From an uncultured Bacteroides sp. (GTDB lineage: Bacteria; Bacteroidota; Bacteroidia; Bacteroidales; Bacteroidaceae): a stretch of DNA of 59,742 nucleotides. The notes under the pieces were generated by a model. It was not told the DNA's origin and did no database searches. It was given only the letters and a program-made list of their open reading frames with translations. The stretch lies in the NCBI GenBank assembly GCA_937890825.1, contig CALADS010000065.1:1-59742 (forward strand), written 5' to 3'. The position numbers were made by a program, and so were the translations under genes. Every line of letters begins with the position of its first letter. Positions within the stretch are counted from its first letter, which is position 1. Of this stretch, positions 18,028 to 27,545 are shown piece by piece.

Positions 18028-19881
18028 TTACCGTTGATTTTGTTGTCTCTGACGCATCAGTTCCTCCTGCTGTTTCTGCATCGCTTCCAAGCGGGCTGCA
18101 AAACTGCTCTTCTTCATTTGCTTGGGATCTTTCTTGTTGGCTTCCAACTGTGCCAGTAAGGCTTCTTCATTGGTAGTCTTACGCAAAATAATAGTAGTAA
18201 CTACACTTACCAAGGTAGAAATGAAGTAGTAATAGTTCAATCCTGAAGGATAGTCATTCAAGATAAAGAGGAACATTACCGGCATCAGATAAGACATCCA
18301 TTTCATGGCTGCCATCTGAGGATTGGCTCCCGTATCCTGTTGTTGCATCATATACTTGGTGTTCAAGATGTTGGTCAGTGTCATCAGTAAGCAGAACAAA
18401 CTGAGGTGGCTGCCCAAGAAGGGTATATGAAACGGGAATGTGATAAAAGCATCATATGTGGAAAGGTCGTCTGCCCACAAGAAACTTTGCTGACGGAATT
18501 CAATGGCATTGGGCACAAAGAAGAACAGCGCCATGATGATAGGCATCTGAATCAGCATAGGTAAGCATCCTCCCATAGGGCTTACTCCATATTGGCTGTA
18601 GAGTCCCATCATTTCCTGTTGTTTCTTCATGGCATCTTCCTGCTTGGGATACTTGCGGTTGATTTCATCAATTTTCGGTTTCAGTACGCGCATTTTAGCC
18701 GACGACAGATATGTCTTCAGTGTGGCAGGAAATACCACAGCTTTTACAATCAGTGTCATCAGTAACAGTACGATACCCATGCTTAATCCCCAGCTAGACA
18801 GCCAGTCGAACAGATTGATGGTAAACCATTTGTTCACCCAGCGGATGAGCGGCCAACCCAGATAGACCAAACGGTTTAATTCCCAGTCTTTATTCAGATC
18901 GTCACCTACAGCACTTAATGTCTTGTAGTGGTTCGGACCGAAATAGAAGTACAATTGAGTGGGCTTGTTGCCGGTAGGGTCGAAGTCTGTGCTCATTTCT
19001 GCTGCATAGTCTTTGATGTAACCACTGCCTTGAGGTGCCATCTTTGAAGTAAGTTTTGTCTTACTGAAATGCGTATCAGCCAAGAATACAGAAGAGAAGA
19101 ACTGATTCTTGAATGCTATCCATTCCAAAGGTTCCGAAACTTCTTTCTTATCGTCTTGAGCAGCCGACAGGTAATCTGTACCATCGTCTTCTATTTTATA
19201 GGTAAGTTCTGCCAGACGGTTTTCATAGGTGTAACCTTTTTCAATTTGGCGTGCCCGTTGTGACCATTCAATGTCAAGGCTCTTATTAGTCGCAGCCAAT
19301 TTGCCATTCATATTTACGGCACGGATGGTCAAGTCTACAAGATAGCTGTCGGTATGCATAGCATACACAAAGTCGATATAACTCTGCTCATTGGCCGTCA
19401 GACGCATAGTAACTGTGCTGTCTGTGCGATTTACAGGCGTAAAGAAATACTCCTTAGTCTGGATGGTTTCCTTATTGTTGTAGAACAAGAAATTCATCGA
19501 AGCATCTTCTCCGCTGAAAAGAGTCACAGGAGTAGTCTTGTCTTGAGCCATGTACTCTTTCAGTGTAGCTGAGGCTACCCGTCCGCCTTTGGTATCAATG
19601 GCTATTTCTGCCAGATTGTTCTGAATAACTATCTGCTGTTCTTTGCCTTGACGTGCGCTAAAGAACAGGTTGGTGGAATCCAAAGCCTGTAAGGCTTGTT
19701 CATGAGCCAATGCGGCATCCGCTTTGGCCTTCAAATCAGCCTCACGCTGCTGCACCTGAGCAATGGAGTCATAGTAACGCTGCTGCGCTTCCAATTGCTC
19801 TTGACTCGGACGGCTCAAGAAACTGAATCCCACCAGCAGAATGCCGATGAGTACCAATCCGGTAATGGTATTTTTATCCAT
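18028..19881 (-). CDS. yidC: Membrane protein insertase YidC
   Basis: 617 residues. An N-terminal membrane anchor (about 6-23) is followed by a large periplasmic beta domain (about 70-350). The conserved C-terminal insertase core has five helices (about 365-585), including the PMGGCLPMLIQMPIIMALFF region. A Lys/Gln-rich tail at the end fits ribosome contact. It inserts and folds inner-membrane proteins, alone or with SecYEG. The gene starts 33 bases after the pyrG stop codon, so pyrG and yidC form one unit, an arrangement common in Bacteroides. Confidence 0.97.
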   Translation of the reverse strand: MDKNTITGLVLIGILLVGFSFLSRPSQEQLEAQQRYYDSIAQVQQREADLKAKADAALAHEQALQALDSTNLFFSARQGKEQQIVIQNNLAEIAIDTKGGRVASATLKEYMAQDKTTPVTLFSGEDASMNFLFYNNKETIQTKEYFFTPVNRTDSTVTMRLTANEQSYIDFVYAMHTDSYLVDLTIRAVNMNGKLAATNKSLDIEWSQRARQIEKGYTYENRLAELTYKIEDDGTDYLSAAQDDKKEVSEPLEWIAFKNQFFSSVFLADTHFSKTKLTSKMAPQGSGYIKDYAAEMSTDFDPTGNKPTQLYFYFGPNHYKTLSAVGDDLNKDWELNRLVYLGWPLIRWVNKWFTINLFDWLSSWGLSMGIVLLLMTLIVKAVVFPATLKTYLSSAKMRVLKPKIDEINRKYPKQEDAMKKQQEMMGLYSQYGVSPMGGCLPMLIQMPIIMALFFFVPNAIEFRQQSFLWADDLSTYDAFITFPFHIPFLGSHLSLFCLLMTLTNILNTKYMMQQQDTGANPQMAAMKWMSYLMPVMFLFILNDYPSGLNYYYFISTLVSVVTTIILRKTTNEEALLAQLEANKKDPKQMKKSSFAARLEAMQKQQEELMRQRQQNQR

Positions 19882-19914
19882 GTATTATCTAGTAATGATT
19901 ATTTTTAATGATAA

Positions 19915-21540
19915 TTATTTGTTTTGGTTCTCTTGTTCGTATTCAATGGCAGCTTTTACAAAAGACACGAATAAGGGGTGCGGCTTCAGTACAGTACTGC
20001 TGTATTCCGGATGGAACTGCGTACCTACATACCATCTCAGAGCTGGAATTTCTACGATTTCCACCAAGTCAGATTCAGGGTTGATACCCGTGCACATCAT
20101 GCCCGCAGCTTCGTATTCATCCTTATACTGGCTATTGAATTCATAGCGATGACGGTGACGCTCTTGAATGTGTTCAGTGCCATAAGCTTCGTAAGCTCTA
20201 CTACCTTCTTTCAGTACACATTCATAAGCTCCCAGACGCATAGTACCTCCCATATTAGTAATAGACTTCTGCTCTTCCATAATGTCGATTACATTATGCG
20301 GAGTCTTTTCATTCATTTCGCGAGAGTCAGCATCTAGATACCCCAATACGTTGCGTGCAAATTCAATGGCAATACACTGCATACCCAGACAGATACCGAA
20401 AGTGGGGATATCGTGCTCGCGAGCATACTTGATGGCTACAAACTTGCCAGGAATACCACGCTCTCCAAATCCGGGACCAATCAGTACTCCTGCCATTCCC
20501 TTCAGGGCTTCGGCCACGTTGTCTTCAGTCAGCTTTTCGCTGTTCACAAATTCTACAGATACCTTGCGGTCGTTATATGTACCAGCCTGCGACAAAGCTT
20601 CGCGGATAGACTTGTAGGCATCTTGCAGGTCGTATTTACCCACCAAGGCAATGTGGAGCGGAGCGTTGGCCTCGGCTTTATGACGGCGTTCCAGGAATGC
20701 GCGCCATGGGCCCAGTCCCGGAGTGTCTCCTACGGGGAGACCCATTTTTTTCAGAATGGTAGCATCCAAGCCTTGTGCTTGCATCAGAATGGGTACTTCA
20801 TAGATAGTTGGTGCATCGATGCTCTGAACCACAGCATTCTCGTCTACGTTGCAGAACAAGGCTACTTTCTTACGCAGGTTGCTGCTTAACTCATGTTCAG
20901 TGCGCAGCACCAGAATGTCCGGTTGGATACCTACACTTTGTAATTCTTTGACAGAATGTTGAGTAGGCTTAGTTTTCAATTCTCCAGCTGCAGCCAGGTA
21001 AGGTACATAAGTAAGGTGTACACATAAGGCATCTTTCCCTAATTCCCACTTCAACTGGCGAATGCTTTCCAAATAGGGCAGCGATTCGATATCGCCCACT
21101 GTACCTCCAATTTCCGTAATGACGAAATCGAATTTGTATTTGTTTCCCAGCAATTTCACGTTGCGTTTGATTTCATCCGTGATATGGGGAATAACCTGAA
21201 TAGTTTTGCCTAGATAATCACCACGGCGTTCTTTATCAATTACGCTCTTGTAAATACGTCCCGTAGTAATATTGTTGGCTTTGGTAGTTTGTATGCCTAA
21301 GAAGCGTTCATAGTGTCCTAAGTCCAAGTCTGCTTCATGTCCATCCACAGTTACGTAGCACTCTCCATGTTCGTATGGATTCAATGTACCCGGGTCTATG
21401 TTGATGTACGGGTCAAACTTCTGGATGGTTACTTTATATCCTCTTGCTTGCAGCAATTTGCCGATGGAGGATGAAATGATTCCTTTGCCTAATGAAGAGG
21501 CTACACCACCGGTGACGAAAATGTACTTTGTTTCTCCCAC
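19915..21540 (-). CDS. pyrG: CTP synthase
   Basis: 541 residues, the usual length. The N-terminal synthetase domain begins KYIFVTGGVASSLGKGI, with the ATP-binding loop at about 12-20. The C-terminal class I glutamine amidotransferase domain carries the catalytic Cys in GICLGMQC and the His/Glu pair in HPEYSS. It makes CTP from UTP, ATP and glutamine. A minus-strand -7-like TAATTTTG lies at 21588-21581, about 40 bases upstream of the start. It heads the pyrG-yidC unit. Confidence 0.98.
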   Translation of the reverse strand: MGETKYIFVTGGVASSLGKGIISSSIGKLLQARGYKVTIQKFDPYINIDPGTLNPYEHGECYVTVDGHEADLDLGHYERFLGIQTTKANNITTGRIYKSVIDKERRGDYLGKTIQVIPHITDEIKRNVKLLGNKYKFDFVITEIGGTVGDIESLPYLESIRQLKWELGKDALCVHLTYVPYLAAAGELKTKPTQHSVKELQSVGIQPDILVLRTEHELSSNLRKKVALFCNVDENAVVQSIDAPTIYEVPILMQAQGLDATILKKMGLPVGDTPGLGPWRAFLERRHKAEANAPLHIALVGKYDLQDAYKSIREALSQAGTYNDRKVSVEFVNSEKLTEDNVAEALKGMAGVLIGPGFGERGIPGKFVAIKYAREHDIPTFGICLGMQCIAIEFARNVLGYLDADSREMNEKTPHNVIDIMEEQKSITNMGGTMRLGAYECVLKEGSRAYEAYGTEHIQERHRHRYEFNSQYKDEYEAAGMMCTGINPESDLVEIVEIPALRWYVGTQFHPEYSSTVLKPHPLFVSFVKAAIEYEQENQNK

Positions 21541-21719
21541 AGTTATATAGTTTTATAAATTTACGTTCTGTTTGAAAGCGCAAAATTATGAAAAAAAAGA
21601 GGAATTGCATAAGGTTTGGTGAAAACAAATCTAAAAATGATGGAATCTCCTGCTTTGCTCTCTCTCTTCGGCGGTTTTGAGTGCTGATATCGCCGGGCTA
21701 AATTCGGGTATATGCACTA

Positions 21720-21763
21720 GGAATTGGTACGGACTTGGTAGGGACTTGATAGGGAGTTGGTTG
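21720..21763. repeat. Four 11-bp tandem repeats between pyrG and the DUF3078 gene
   Basis: Four head-to-tail 11-base units with consensus GGAsTTGGTAG run without gaps: GGAATTGGTAC (21720), GGACTTGGTAG (21731), GGACTTGATAG (21742), GGAGTTGGTTG (21753). A partial unit GGAGAAG follows. The 364-bp divergent gap holds only these repeats and the promoters. Confidence 0.8.
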
Positions 21764-21837
21764 GGAGAAGCTCTGTGAAAGACATATGGGTAAGAACTAG
21801 TCGGGTATTAAATTTAAAATAATAAATGAGGAGTCTG

Positions 21838-21868
21838 TTGTTTCCTATGCAAAATTACAGTATTTTTG
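21838..21868 (+). promoter_or_regulatory. Promoter of the DUF3078 gene
   Basis: TTG at 21838-21840, a 20-base spacer and TATTTTTG at 21861-21868. The start codon lies 36 bases downstream at 21905. Confidence 0.65.
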
Positions 21869-21904
21869 CGCATTGTTTTTTATATTTAGGTTAAAAATAG
21901 TGTT

Positions 21905-23641
21905 ATGGATAGCATGTTGAAGAGAGTGATTTTAGGAGGTGTAACCGTATTTTTCTATGCGTGTTTGCCTATGGCGGCGCAAGATACCGTGTCAGTAACT
22001 AAACCGGAAAGAAACAATACTTTGCAGGTGATTTCTGATTCTTTACAAAAGGGAAAAACGGATACACTATCGCATCAGTCTCAAACTACGGTAATCGATG
22101 TGGATTCTTTGTTTGTTGTCTTGTCCGATTCTATGAATACTGTTGTAAAACCGGACTCCTTAAGGCTTTCATCCGATTCGCTGAAAGTAGTGTCCGATTC
22201 GCTGAAACTTTCATCAGATTCTTTGCAATTAGCTACAGATACCATGGCGGTTTCTTATGATACGGTAGAGGTAGCCAAGGTGAAACAGGTTGACAAGCCG
22301 GAGACGAAAAAAATGGTTCCTGAACTTTCGGATTTATTGAAACCTTATCTGCTGTTAAAACTGACTTCTACAGGCGAATCTTCTTTTGCATTGGATACTG
22401 TGTCTGTTCTCCAGCAGAAGCATCTGGCTGTGCTGGATTATCTGAATGATCCTGATACGCCGGAACGGTATATAGCCATTTGCCCTTATTATTATAGATT
22501 GTTTGTGCCTTTTACTTATTATAACCGACCGCTGAAACGGTATTCCAAACTTAATTGGCAATTTCAGATGCCCGATTCTCTGGCATCGCAGACTCAAGAA
22601 TTGCTGCCATACGATACGCTGAGTTTTACTGCCATTGAACAGACCAGCAAGGAGGTCGACCGTATACTGCTAGATGCCTATGTACATCAGCCTCGATTAG
22701 TACGATTTACGGAAGCGGAGATTCAAAAAGGGCGACTCTTTAAGGACAATCTGGAAAAAGAAATCAATTCGAAACCTTCGGTTGTGAAACTCTTTGTTCA
22801 AGAAAATATGCTGGGCGTAGATGAAGAAGCTGGAGTGGTGATTCATAAGCCCAACTGGTGGATGCTGGGCGGTAACGGCTCTTTGCAGTTTACGCAGACT
22901 CACTTTTCAGACAACTGGTATAAAGGTGGAGAAAATACTCATTCGGTATTGGCTTTTTTAAGCTTGTTCGCCAATTATAACGATCGTGAAAAGGTGCAGT
23001 GGGAGAATCTGTTAGAGGCTAAGTTGGGATTTGTCTCAGCTCCGTCGGATGAAAAGCATAACTATCTGGTGAATAATGACCAGCTTCGCTTATATAGTAA
23101 GCTAGGTTTGCAGGCTATCTCTAAATGGTATTACACTATTTCTACGGAACTGAAGACGCAATTTTGTAATGCGTATCCAGCCAACAGTGATGAATTGAAG
23201 GCTGAATTTCTGGCTCCGTTGGATTGGGCTACCAGTATAGGTATGGATTATAAATTAAATAAGAAGAAAATAAACTTGTCAGTCTTTCTGGCTCCGTTGT
23301 CGCACTCTATGCGATATGTTCATGGCGACAAGGTAAAAGAAACGTCTTACGGTTTGGAGGAAGGCAAATCGGTAAAACACGATTTCGGTTCACAACTCCA
23401 ATCTAAAATTTCCTGGAAAATCATTCCTTCGGTTACACTAGATTCGCGTTTGGACTACTTAACCAGCTATGAATGGATTCGTATAGATTGGGAAAGTACG
23501 GTAAATTTTGCATTGAACCGTTATCTTTCGGCTAAGCTATATGTGTGGGCTCGCTACGACGACAGTGCAAAACCGAAAGAAGGAACTAGCTATTTTCAGC
23601 TGAATGAGACCTTTGGATTTGGCCTGAATTATACGTGGTAA
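21905..23641 (+). CDS. DUF3078 outer-membrane protein with Ser/Asp-rich linker
   Basis: 578 residues with a signal peptide ending near MAAQ (residue 22). Residues about 45-125 are low-complexity and repetitive: the unit SDSLKL and its variants occurs about six times. Residues about 290-578 are a beta-barrel-like region of the DUF3078 type, with the marker segment FSDNWYKGGENTHSVLAFLS and a final aromatic residue (LNYTW). Its function is unknown; outer-membrane location is inferred. It stands alone between its promoter and a terminator at 23651-23698. Confidence 0.75.
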   Translation: MDSMLKRVILGGVTVFFYACLPMAAQDTVSVTKPERNNTLQVISDSLQKGKTDTLSHQSQTTVIDVDSLFVVLSDSMNTVVKPDSLRLSSDSLKVVSDSLKLSSDSLQLATDTMAVSYDTVEVAKVKQVDKPETKKMVPELSDLLKPYLLLKLTSTGESSFALDTVSVLQQKHLAVLDYLNDPDTPERYIAICPYYYRLFVPFTYYNRPLKRYSKLNWQFQMPDSLASQTQELLPYDTLSFTAIEQTSKEVDRILLDAYVHQPRLVRFTEAEIQKGRLFKDNLEKEINSKPSVVKLFVQENMLGVDEEAGVVIHKPNWWMLGGNGSLQFTQTHFSDNWYKGGENTHSVLAFLSLFANYNDREKVQWENLLEAKLGFVSAPSDEKHNYLVNNDQLRLYSKLGLQAISKWYYTISTELKTQFCNAYPANSDELKAEFLAPLDWATSIGMDYKLNKKKINLSVFLAPLSHSMRYVHGDKVKETSYGLEEGKSVKHDFGSQLQSKISWKIIPSVTLDSRLDYLTSYEWIRIDWESTVNFALNRYLSAKLYVWARYDDSAKPKEGTSYFQLNETFGFGLNYTW

Positions 23642-23650
23642 TAGTATATA

Positions 23651-23698
23651 CGGCTGGTTTTCCGCTGAAAATAACAGGGAAATCAGCCGATTTTTTTT
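23651..23698 (+). terminator. Rho-independent terminator after the DUF3078 gene
   Basis: CGGCTGgTTTtCC (from 23651) pairs imperfectly with GGGAAATCAGCCG (ending 23689), followed by eight Ts (23691-23698). Confidence 0.75.
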
Positions 23699-23738
23699 AA
23701 AAAGATGGAGGTGGGATACAGAAAAAACAGAATAATCC

Positions 23739-23768
23739 CTTGCAGTTCATAAATAATGCGTAAATTTG
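23739..23768 (+). promoter_or_regulatory. Promoter of the rseC-rnf operon
   Basis: CTTG at 23739-23742, an 18-base spacer and TAAATTTG at 23761-23768, with the rseC ATG 29 bases downstream. No other promoter-like site is obvious before rnfA, so this one probably drives the whole cluster. Confidence 0.65.
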
Positions 23769-23796
23769 CTGCGATTTGTAATCCATAGTTTGCAAA

Positions 23797-24219
23797 ATGG
23801 CGAATACTATAAAACATCAAGGTATTGTGGAAAACATAAGCGGAGCTCATATTCAGGTAAGGATTGTGCAGACCTCCGCCTGTGCCACGTGCAGTATAAA
23901 AGGACACTGCACTTCTGTCGACACGAAAGAAAAGCTGATTGATATAACAGACAGTCAGGCTTCTTGTTATCAGGTAGGTGATAGAGTGTGGGTAGTGGGC
24001 GAGCTATCAATGGGGTGGATGGCTGTAATGCTGGCTTTTATACTTCCCTTTCTAATCTTGGTAATTTCTCTTTTTGTTTTTATGGCTTTTTGGAAAGATG
24101 AGTTGAGTGCATCACTCTGCTCATTAGCTTTGCTTGTGCCTTATTATTTTTTGATATGGCTCAATAAAGCCCGTTTAGGAAAGAGGTTTTCTTTCGTTAT
24201 ACAACCAATGGTAGTGTGA
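23797..24219 (+). CDS. rseC: RseC/MucC family protein (SoxR-reducing system)
   Basis: 140 residues. The N-terminal domain has the Cys pattern CATCSIKGHC (about 28-37) typical of RseC, which may hold a metal or Fe-S centre. Two membrane helices follow (about 73-95 and 105-122). In Proteobacteria RseC works with the Rnf-related Rsx complex, and in Bacteroidales it precedes rnf. Here rnfB starts 42 bases later, so membership of the operon is clear. Confidence 0.88.
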   Translation: MANTIKHQGIVENISGAHIQVRIVQTSACATCSIKGHCTSVDTKEKLIDITDSQASCYQVGDRVWVVGELSMGWMAVMLAFILPFLILVISLFVFMAFWKDELSASLCSLALLVPYYFLIWLNKARLGKRFSFVIQPMVV

Positions 24220-24261
24220 ATGAATAATACATATATAAATAATTAATAAAAAAACTGATTT

Positions 24262-25155
24262 ATGAATGTAATTCTGATTGCAGTGATTTCATTGGGAGCA
24301 ATAGCCTTGGTGGCTGCAGCTATCTTGTATGTAGCTTCCAAGAAATTCGCCGTGTATGAAGATCCGCGCATTGCTCAGGTGTCGGCAGTATTGCCCCAAG
24401 CCAATTGCGGCGGATGTGGTTATCCTGGCTGTAGTGGATTTGCCGATGCATGTGTAAAGGCAGGTTCATTGGAAGGCAAACTTTGTCCAGTAGGTGGTCA
24501 GCCTGTCATGACGAAGGTTGCAGAAATCTTAGGATTGGATGCTGCTGCATCTGAACCGATGGTAGCCGTAGTAAGATGTAACGGTACGTGTGCCAACCGT
24601 CCCCGTATTAACCAGTATGATGGCGCTAAGAGTTGTGCCATTGCTGCGGCTTTGTATGGTGGGGAAACGGGTTGTAGCTATGGCTGTTTGGGCTGTGGCG
24701 ACTGTGTGGCTGCCTGCCAGTTTGGTGCCATCCGTATGAATCCGGAAACTGGGATACCGGAAGTGGATGAGTCGAAATGTACTGCTTGTGGTGCTTGTGT
24801 TAAAGCATGTCCGAAGAATATCATTGAAATACGTCCGCAGGGAAAGAAGTCGCGTCGTGTTTATGTGCAATGTGTCAATAAAGACAAGGGTGCTGTGGCC
24901 CGCAAGGCATGTGCAACCGCTTGTATCGGTTGTGGTAAATGTGTGAAGACTTGTCCGTTCGAAGCGATTACTTTGGAAAACAATGTGGCTTATATCGATT
25001 ACAATAAATGTAAATCATGTCGTAAGTGTGAAGAGGTATGTCCGCAGGGCAGTATTGTAGCTTTGAACTTCCCACCTCGCAAGCCGAAGACAGAAGGTGT
25101 GGTAGAGGCTCCGAAAGCTACCTCTAAGGTTGAAATGCCTAAGACCGAAGCTTAA
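24262..25155 (+). CDS. rnfB: Rnf electron transport complex subunit B
   Basis: 297 residues. An N-terminal membrane anchor (about 3-26) is followed by an Fe-S domain with CGGCGYPGC (about 50-58). Four ferredoxin-type clusters follow: CLGCGDCVAAC, CTACGACVKACP, CIGCGKCVKTCP and CKSCRKCEEVCP. RnfB accepts electrons from reduced ferredoxin. The last 30 residues are a Pro/Lys/Glu-rich tail of no known role. The gene order B-C-D-G-E-A matches other Bacteroidales. Confidence 0.96.
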   Translation: MNVILIAVISLGAIALVAAAILYVASKKFAVYEDPRIAQVSAVLPQANCGGCGYPGCSGFADACVKAGSLEGKLCPVGGQPVMTKVAEILGLDAAASEPMVAVVRCNGTCANRPRINQYDGAKSCAIAAALYGGETGCSYGCLGCGDCVAACQFGAIRMNPETGIPEVDESKCTACGACVKACPKNIIEIRPQGKKSRRVYVQCVNKDKGAVARKACATACIGCGKCVKTCPFEAITLENNVAYIDYNKCKSCRKCEEVCPQGSIVALNFPPRKPKTEGVVEAPKATSKVEMPKTEA

Positions 25156-25200
25156 AAATAATAAAATCAAGAAGTAGAACGATTTAAAATACAGAATTGT

Positions 25201-26538
25201 ATGTTGAAGACATTTTCAATTGGTGGAGTTCATCCACACGAAAATAAACTTTCAGCGCACCAACCCATTGTGAAGGCAGAGATTCCCTCTAAAGCCGTTA
25301 TCTTATTGGGACAGCACATCGGTGCTCCTGCCAAACCTATTGTAGCCAAGGGTGATGTAGTGAAGGTGGGCACCAAGATTGCAGAACCGGGTGGCTTTGT
25401 TTCCGCTGCCATCCATTCTTCCGTGAGCGGAAAGGTTGCTAAGATTGATACGATCGTAGATGCTAGCGGTTATGCCAAGCCTGCTATCTTCATCGATGTA
25501 GAAGGAGATGAGTGGGAAGACAGCATTGATCGCAGCGAGACGTTGGTGAAAGAATGTACTCTTTCTGCTGAAGAGATTGTGAAGAAAATTGCCGATGCCG
25601 GTATTGTGGGTTTGGGTGGTGCCTGTTTCCCTACACAGGTTAAGTTGTGTCCGCCGCCTGCTTTTAAAGCTGAGTGTGTGATTATCAATGCCGTAGAATG
25701 CGAACCTTATCTTACGGCCGACCATCAACTGATGCTGGAACATGCTGAAGAAATCATGGTAGGTGTATCTATCCTGATGAAGGCTGTGAAGGTGAACAAG
25801 GCATTTATCGGTATAGAGAACAATAAGCCTGATGCTATAGAACTGATGACCAAGGTGGCTTCCAGTTATGCAGGTATCGAAGTAGTTCCTTTGAAGGTGC
25901 AATATCCGCAAGGTGGTGAAAAGCAATTGATTGATGCGGTAATCAGCCGTCAGGTAGCTGCGGGTGCACTGCCGATTTCTACCGGTGCTGTGGTGCAGAA
26001 TGTGGGTACGGCATTTGCTGTGTATCAGGCTGTACAGAAAAATAAGCCGCTGTTTGAACGGGTAGTAACTGTTACAGGTAAGTCTTTGGCTCATCCCTCT
26101 AATTTCCTGGCACGTATCGGTACGCCGATGAAGCAATTGATTGAGGCTTGTGGCGGTTTGCCCGAAGATACCGGTAAGATTATCGGTGGAGGACCGATGA
26201 TGGGTAAGGCTTTGGTGAATACCGATGTACCTACAGCAAAGGGTAGCTCCGGCATCTTGATTATGAATAACAAGGAAGCAAAACGTGGTGAAATGCAGCC
26301 CTGCATCCGTTGTGCCAAATGTGTAAGTGCTTGCCCTATGGGGCTGGAGCCATATCTGCTGGCTACAGTTTCTGCCCATGGTGATTTCGAGCGCGTAGAG
26401 AAAGAAGATATTATGTCGTGCATTGAGTGTGGTTCATGTCAGTTCACTTGTCCTTCCAATCGTCCTATATTGGATTATATCCGCTTAGGTAAGGGTAAGG
26501 TAGGTGCTATGATTCGTGCTCGCCAAGTAAAAAAATAA
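25201..26538 (+). CDS. rnfC: Rnf electron transport complex subunit C
   Basis: 445 residues. The start FSIGGVHPHENK is the family signature. A central Rossmann-like region (GLGGACFPTQVKL, NAVECEPYLTADHQLM) binds FMN and NADH in characterised homologues. Two 4Fe-4S motifs, CIRCAKCVSACP and CIECGSCQFTCP, lie near residues 365-420. RnfC passes electrons to NAD+ or accepts them from NADH. It lies 45 bases after rnfB and 14 bases before rnfD. Confidence 0.96.
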   Translation: MLKTFSIGGVHPHENKLSAHQPIVKAEIPSKAVILLGQHIGAPAKPIVAKGDVVKVGTKIAEPGGFVSAAIHSSVSGKVAKIDTIVDASGYAKPAIFIDVEGDEWEDSIDRSETLVKECTLSAEEIVKKIADAGIVGLGGACFPTQVKLCPPPAFKAECVIINAVECEPYLTADHQLMLEHAEEIMVGVSILMKAVKVNKAFIGIENNKPDAIELMTKVASSYAGIEVVPLKVQYPQGGEKQLIDAVISRQVAAGALPISTGAVVQNVGTAFAVYQAVQKNKPLFERVVTVTGKSLAHPSNFLARIGTPMKQLIEACGGLPEDTGKIIGGGPMMGKALVNTDVPTAKGSSGILIMNNKEAKRGEMQPCIRCAKCVSACPMGLEPYLLATVSAHGDFERVEKEDIMSCIECGSCQFTCPSNRPILDYIRLGKGKVGAMIRARQVKK

Positions 26539-26552
26539 TTTAGTGAGAAACT

Positions 26553-27545
26553 ATGAATAAGTTAATCGTATCCCTTTCACCTCATGTGCATGGAGGTGAC
26601 AGCGTCAAGAAAAATATGTATGGTGTACTTATCGCTTTGTTGCCTGCATTTCTTGTATCGCTTTATTTCTTCGGATTAGGGGCATTGATTGTGACAGCTG
26701 TTTCTGTGCTGTCGTGTCTGTTCTTTGAATGGGCTATCTGCAAGTTCCTGATGAAAAAAGAATCTAGTTCTATAACGGATGGTTCGGCTATAATCACCGG
26801 TGTGTTGTTGGCTTTCAACCTTCCTTCAAATTTACCTATCTGGATTATCATCATCGGTGCTTTATTTGCCATCGGTGTAGGAAAGATGTCATTCGGCGGA
26901 CTGGGATGTAATCCTTTCAATCCGGCATTGGTGGGACGTGTCTTCCTGCTGCTTTCTTTCCCGGTGCAAATGACTACTTGGCCTGCTGTAGGTCAACTCA
27001 CAGCCTATACAGATGCTACAACGGCTGCTACTCCGCTGGGTATTATGAAAGGTGTGATTGTAGGAGCTCCGGGTGCATCGCTGGATCAGCTTCCTTCTTC
27101 TTTTGAACTGCTGATTGGTCAGAACGGTGGTTGCTTAGGTGAAGTAAGTGCTTTGGCTCTGCTCATTGGTTTGAGCTATATGCTTTGGAAGAAAATCATT
27201 ACCTGGCACATTCCAGTATCCATTCTGCTGACAGTGTTTGTGTTCAGTTCTATCATGAATTGGGTAGATCCGGTAAAATATGCTGGAGGCATCACACACT
27301 TATTGTCGGGTGGTTTGATGTTGGGCGCCATCTTCATGGCTACCGATTATGTCACCTCGCCGATGAATCATCGCGGTATGCTTATCTACGGCGTATGTAT
27401 CGGTTTGCTTACAGTTATTATTCGTCTGTTTGGAGCCTATCCGGAAGGCATGTCGTTTGCTATTCTCATTATGAATGCATTCACGCCGCTAATCAATACC
27501 TATGTCAAACCTAAACGCTTTGGGGAGGTAGCGAAGAAAAAATGA
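26553..27545 (+). CDS. rnfD: Rnf electron transport complex subunit D
   Basis: 330 residues and about nine membrane helices. The flavinylation site is likely the Thr in AATPLGIMK (about residues 155-163), the place where RnfD and NqrB carry covalent FMN. The conserved FGGLGCNPFNPALVGR segment lies near 112-127. It forms part of the ion channel with RnfA and RnfE. Its stop overlaps the rnfG start by 4 bases (ATGA), which indicates translational coupling. Confidence 0.96.
   Translation: MNKLIVSLSPHVHGGDSVKKNMYGVLIALLPAFLVSLYFFGLGALIVTAVSVLSCLFFEWAICKFLMKKESSSITDGSAIITGVLLAFNLPSNLPIWIIIIGALFAIGVGKMSFGGLGCNPFNPALVGRVFLLLSFPVQMTTWPAVGQLTAYTDATTAATPLGIMKGVIVGAPGASLDQLPSSFELLIGQNGGCLGEVSALALLIGLSYMLWKKIITWHIPVSILLTVFVFSSIMNWVDPVKYAGGITHLLSGGLMLGAIFMATDYVTSPMNHRGMLIYGVCIGLLTVIIRLFGAYPEGMSFAILIMNAFTPLINTYVKPKRFGEVAKKK

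Noticed and set aside
25303..26379. 358-residue minus-strand frame across rnfC
   Set aside because: His/Thr/Arg-rich composition without a recognisable fold; it is antisense to a well-supported gene.
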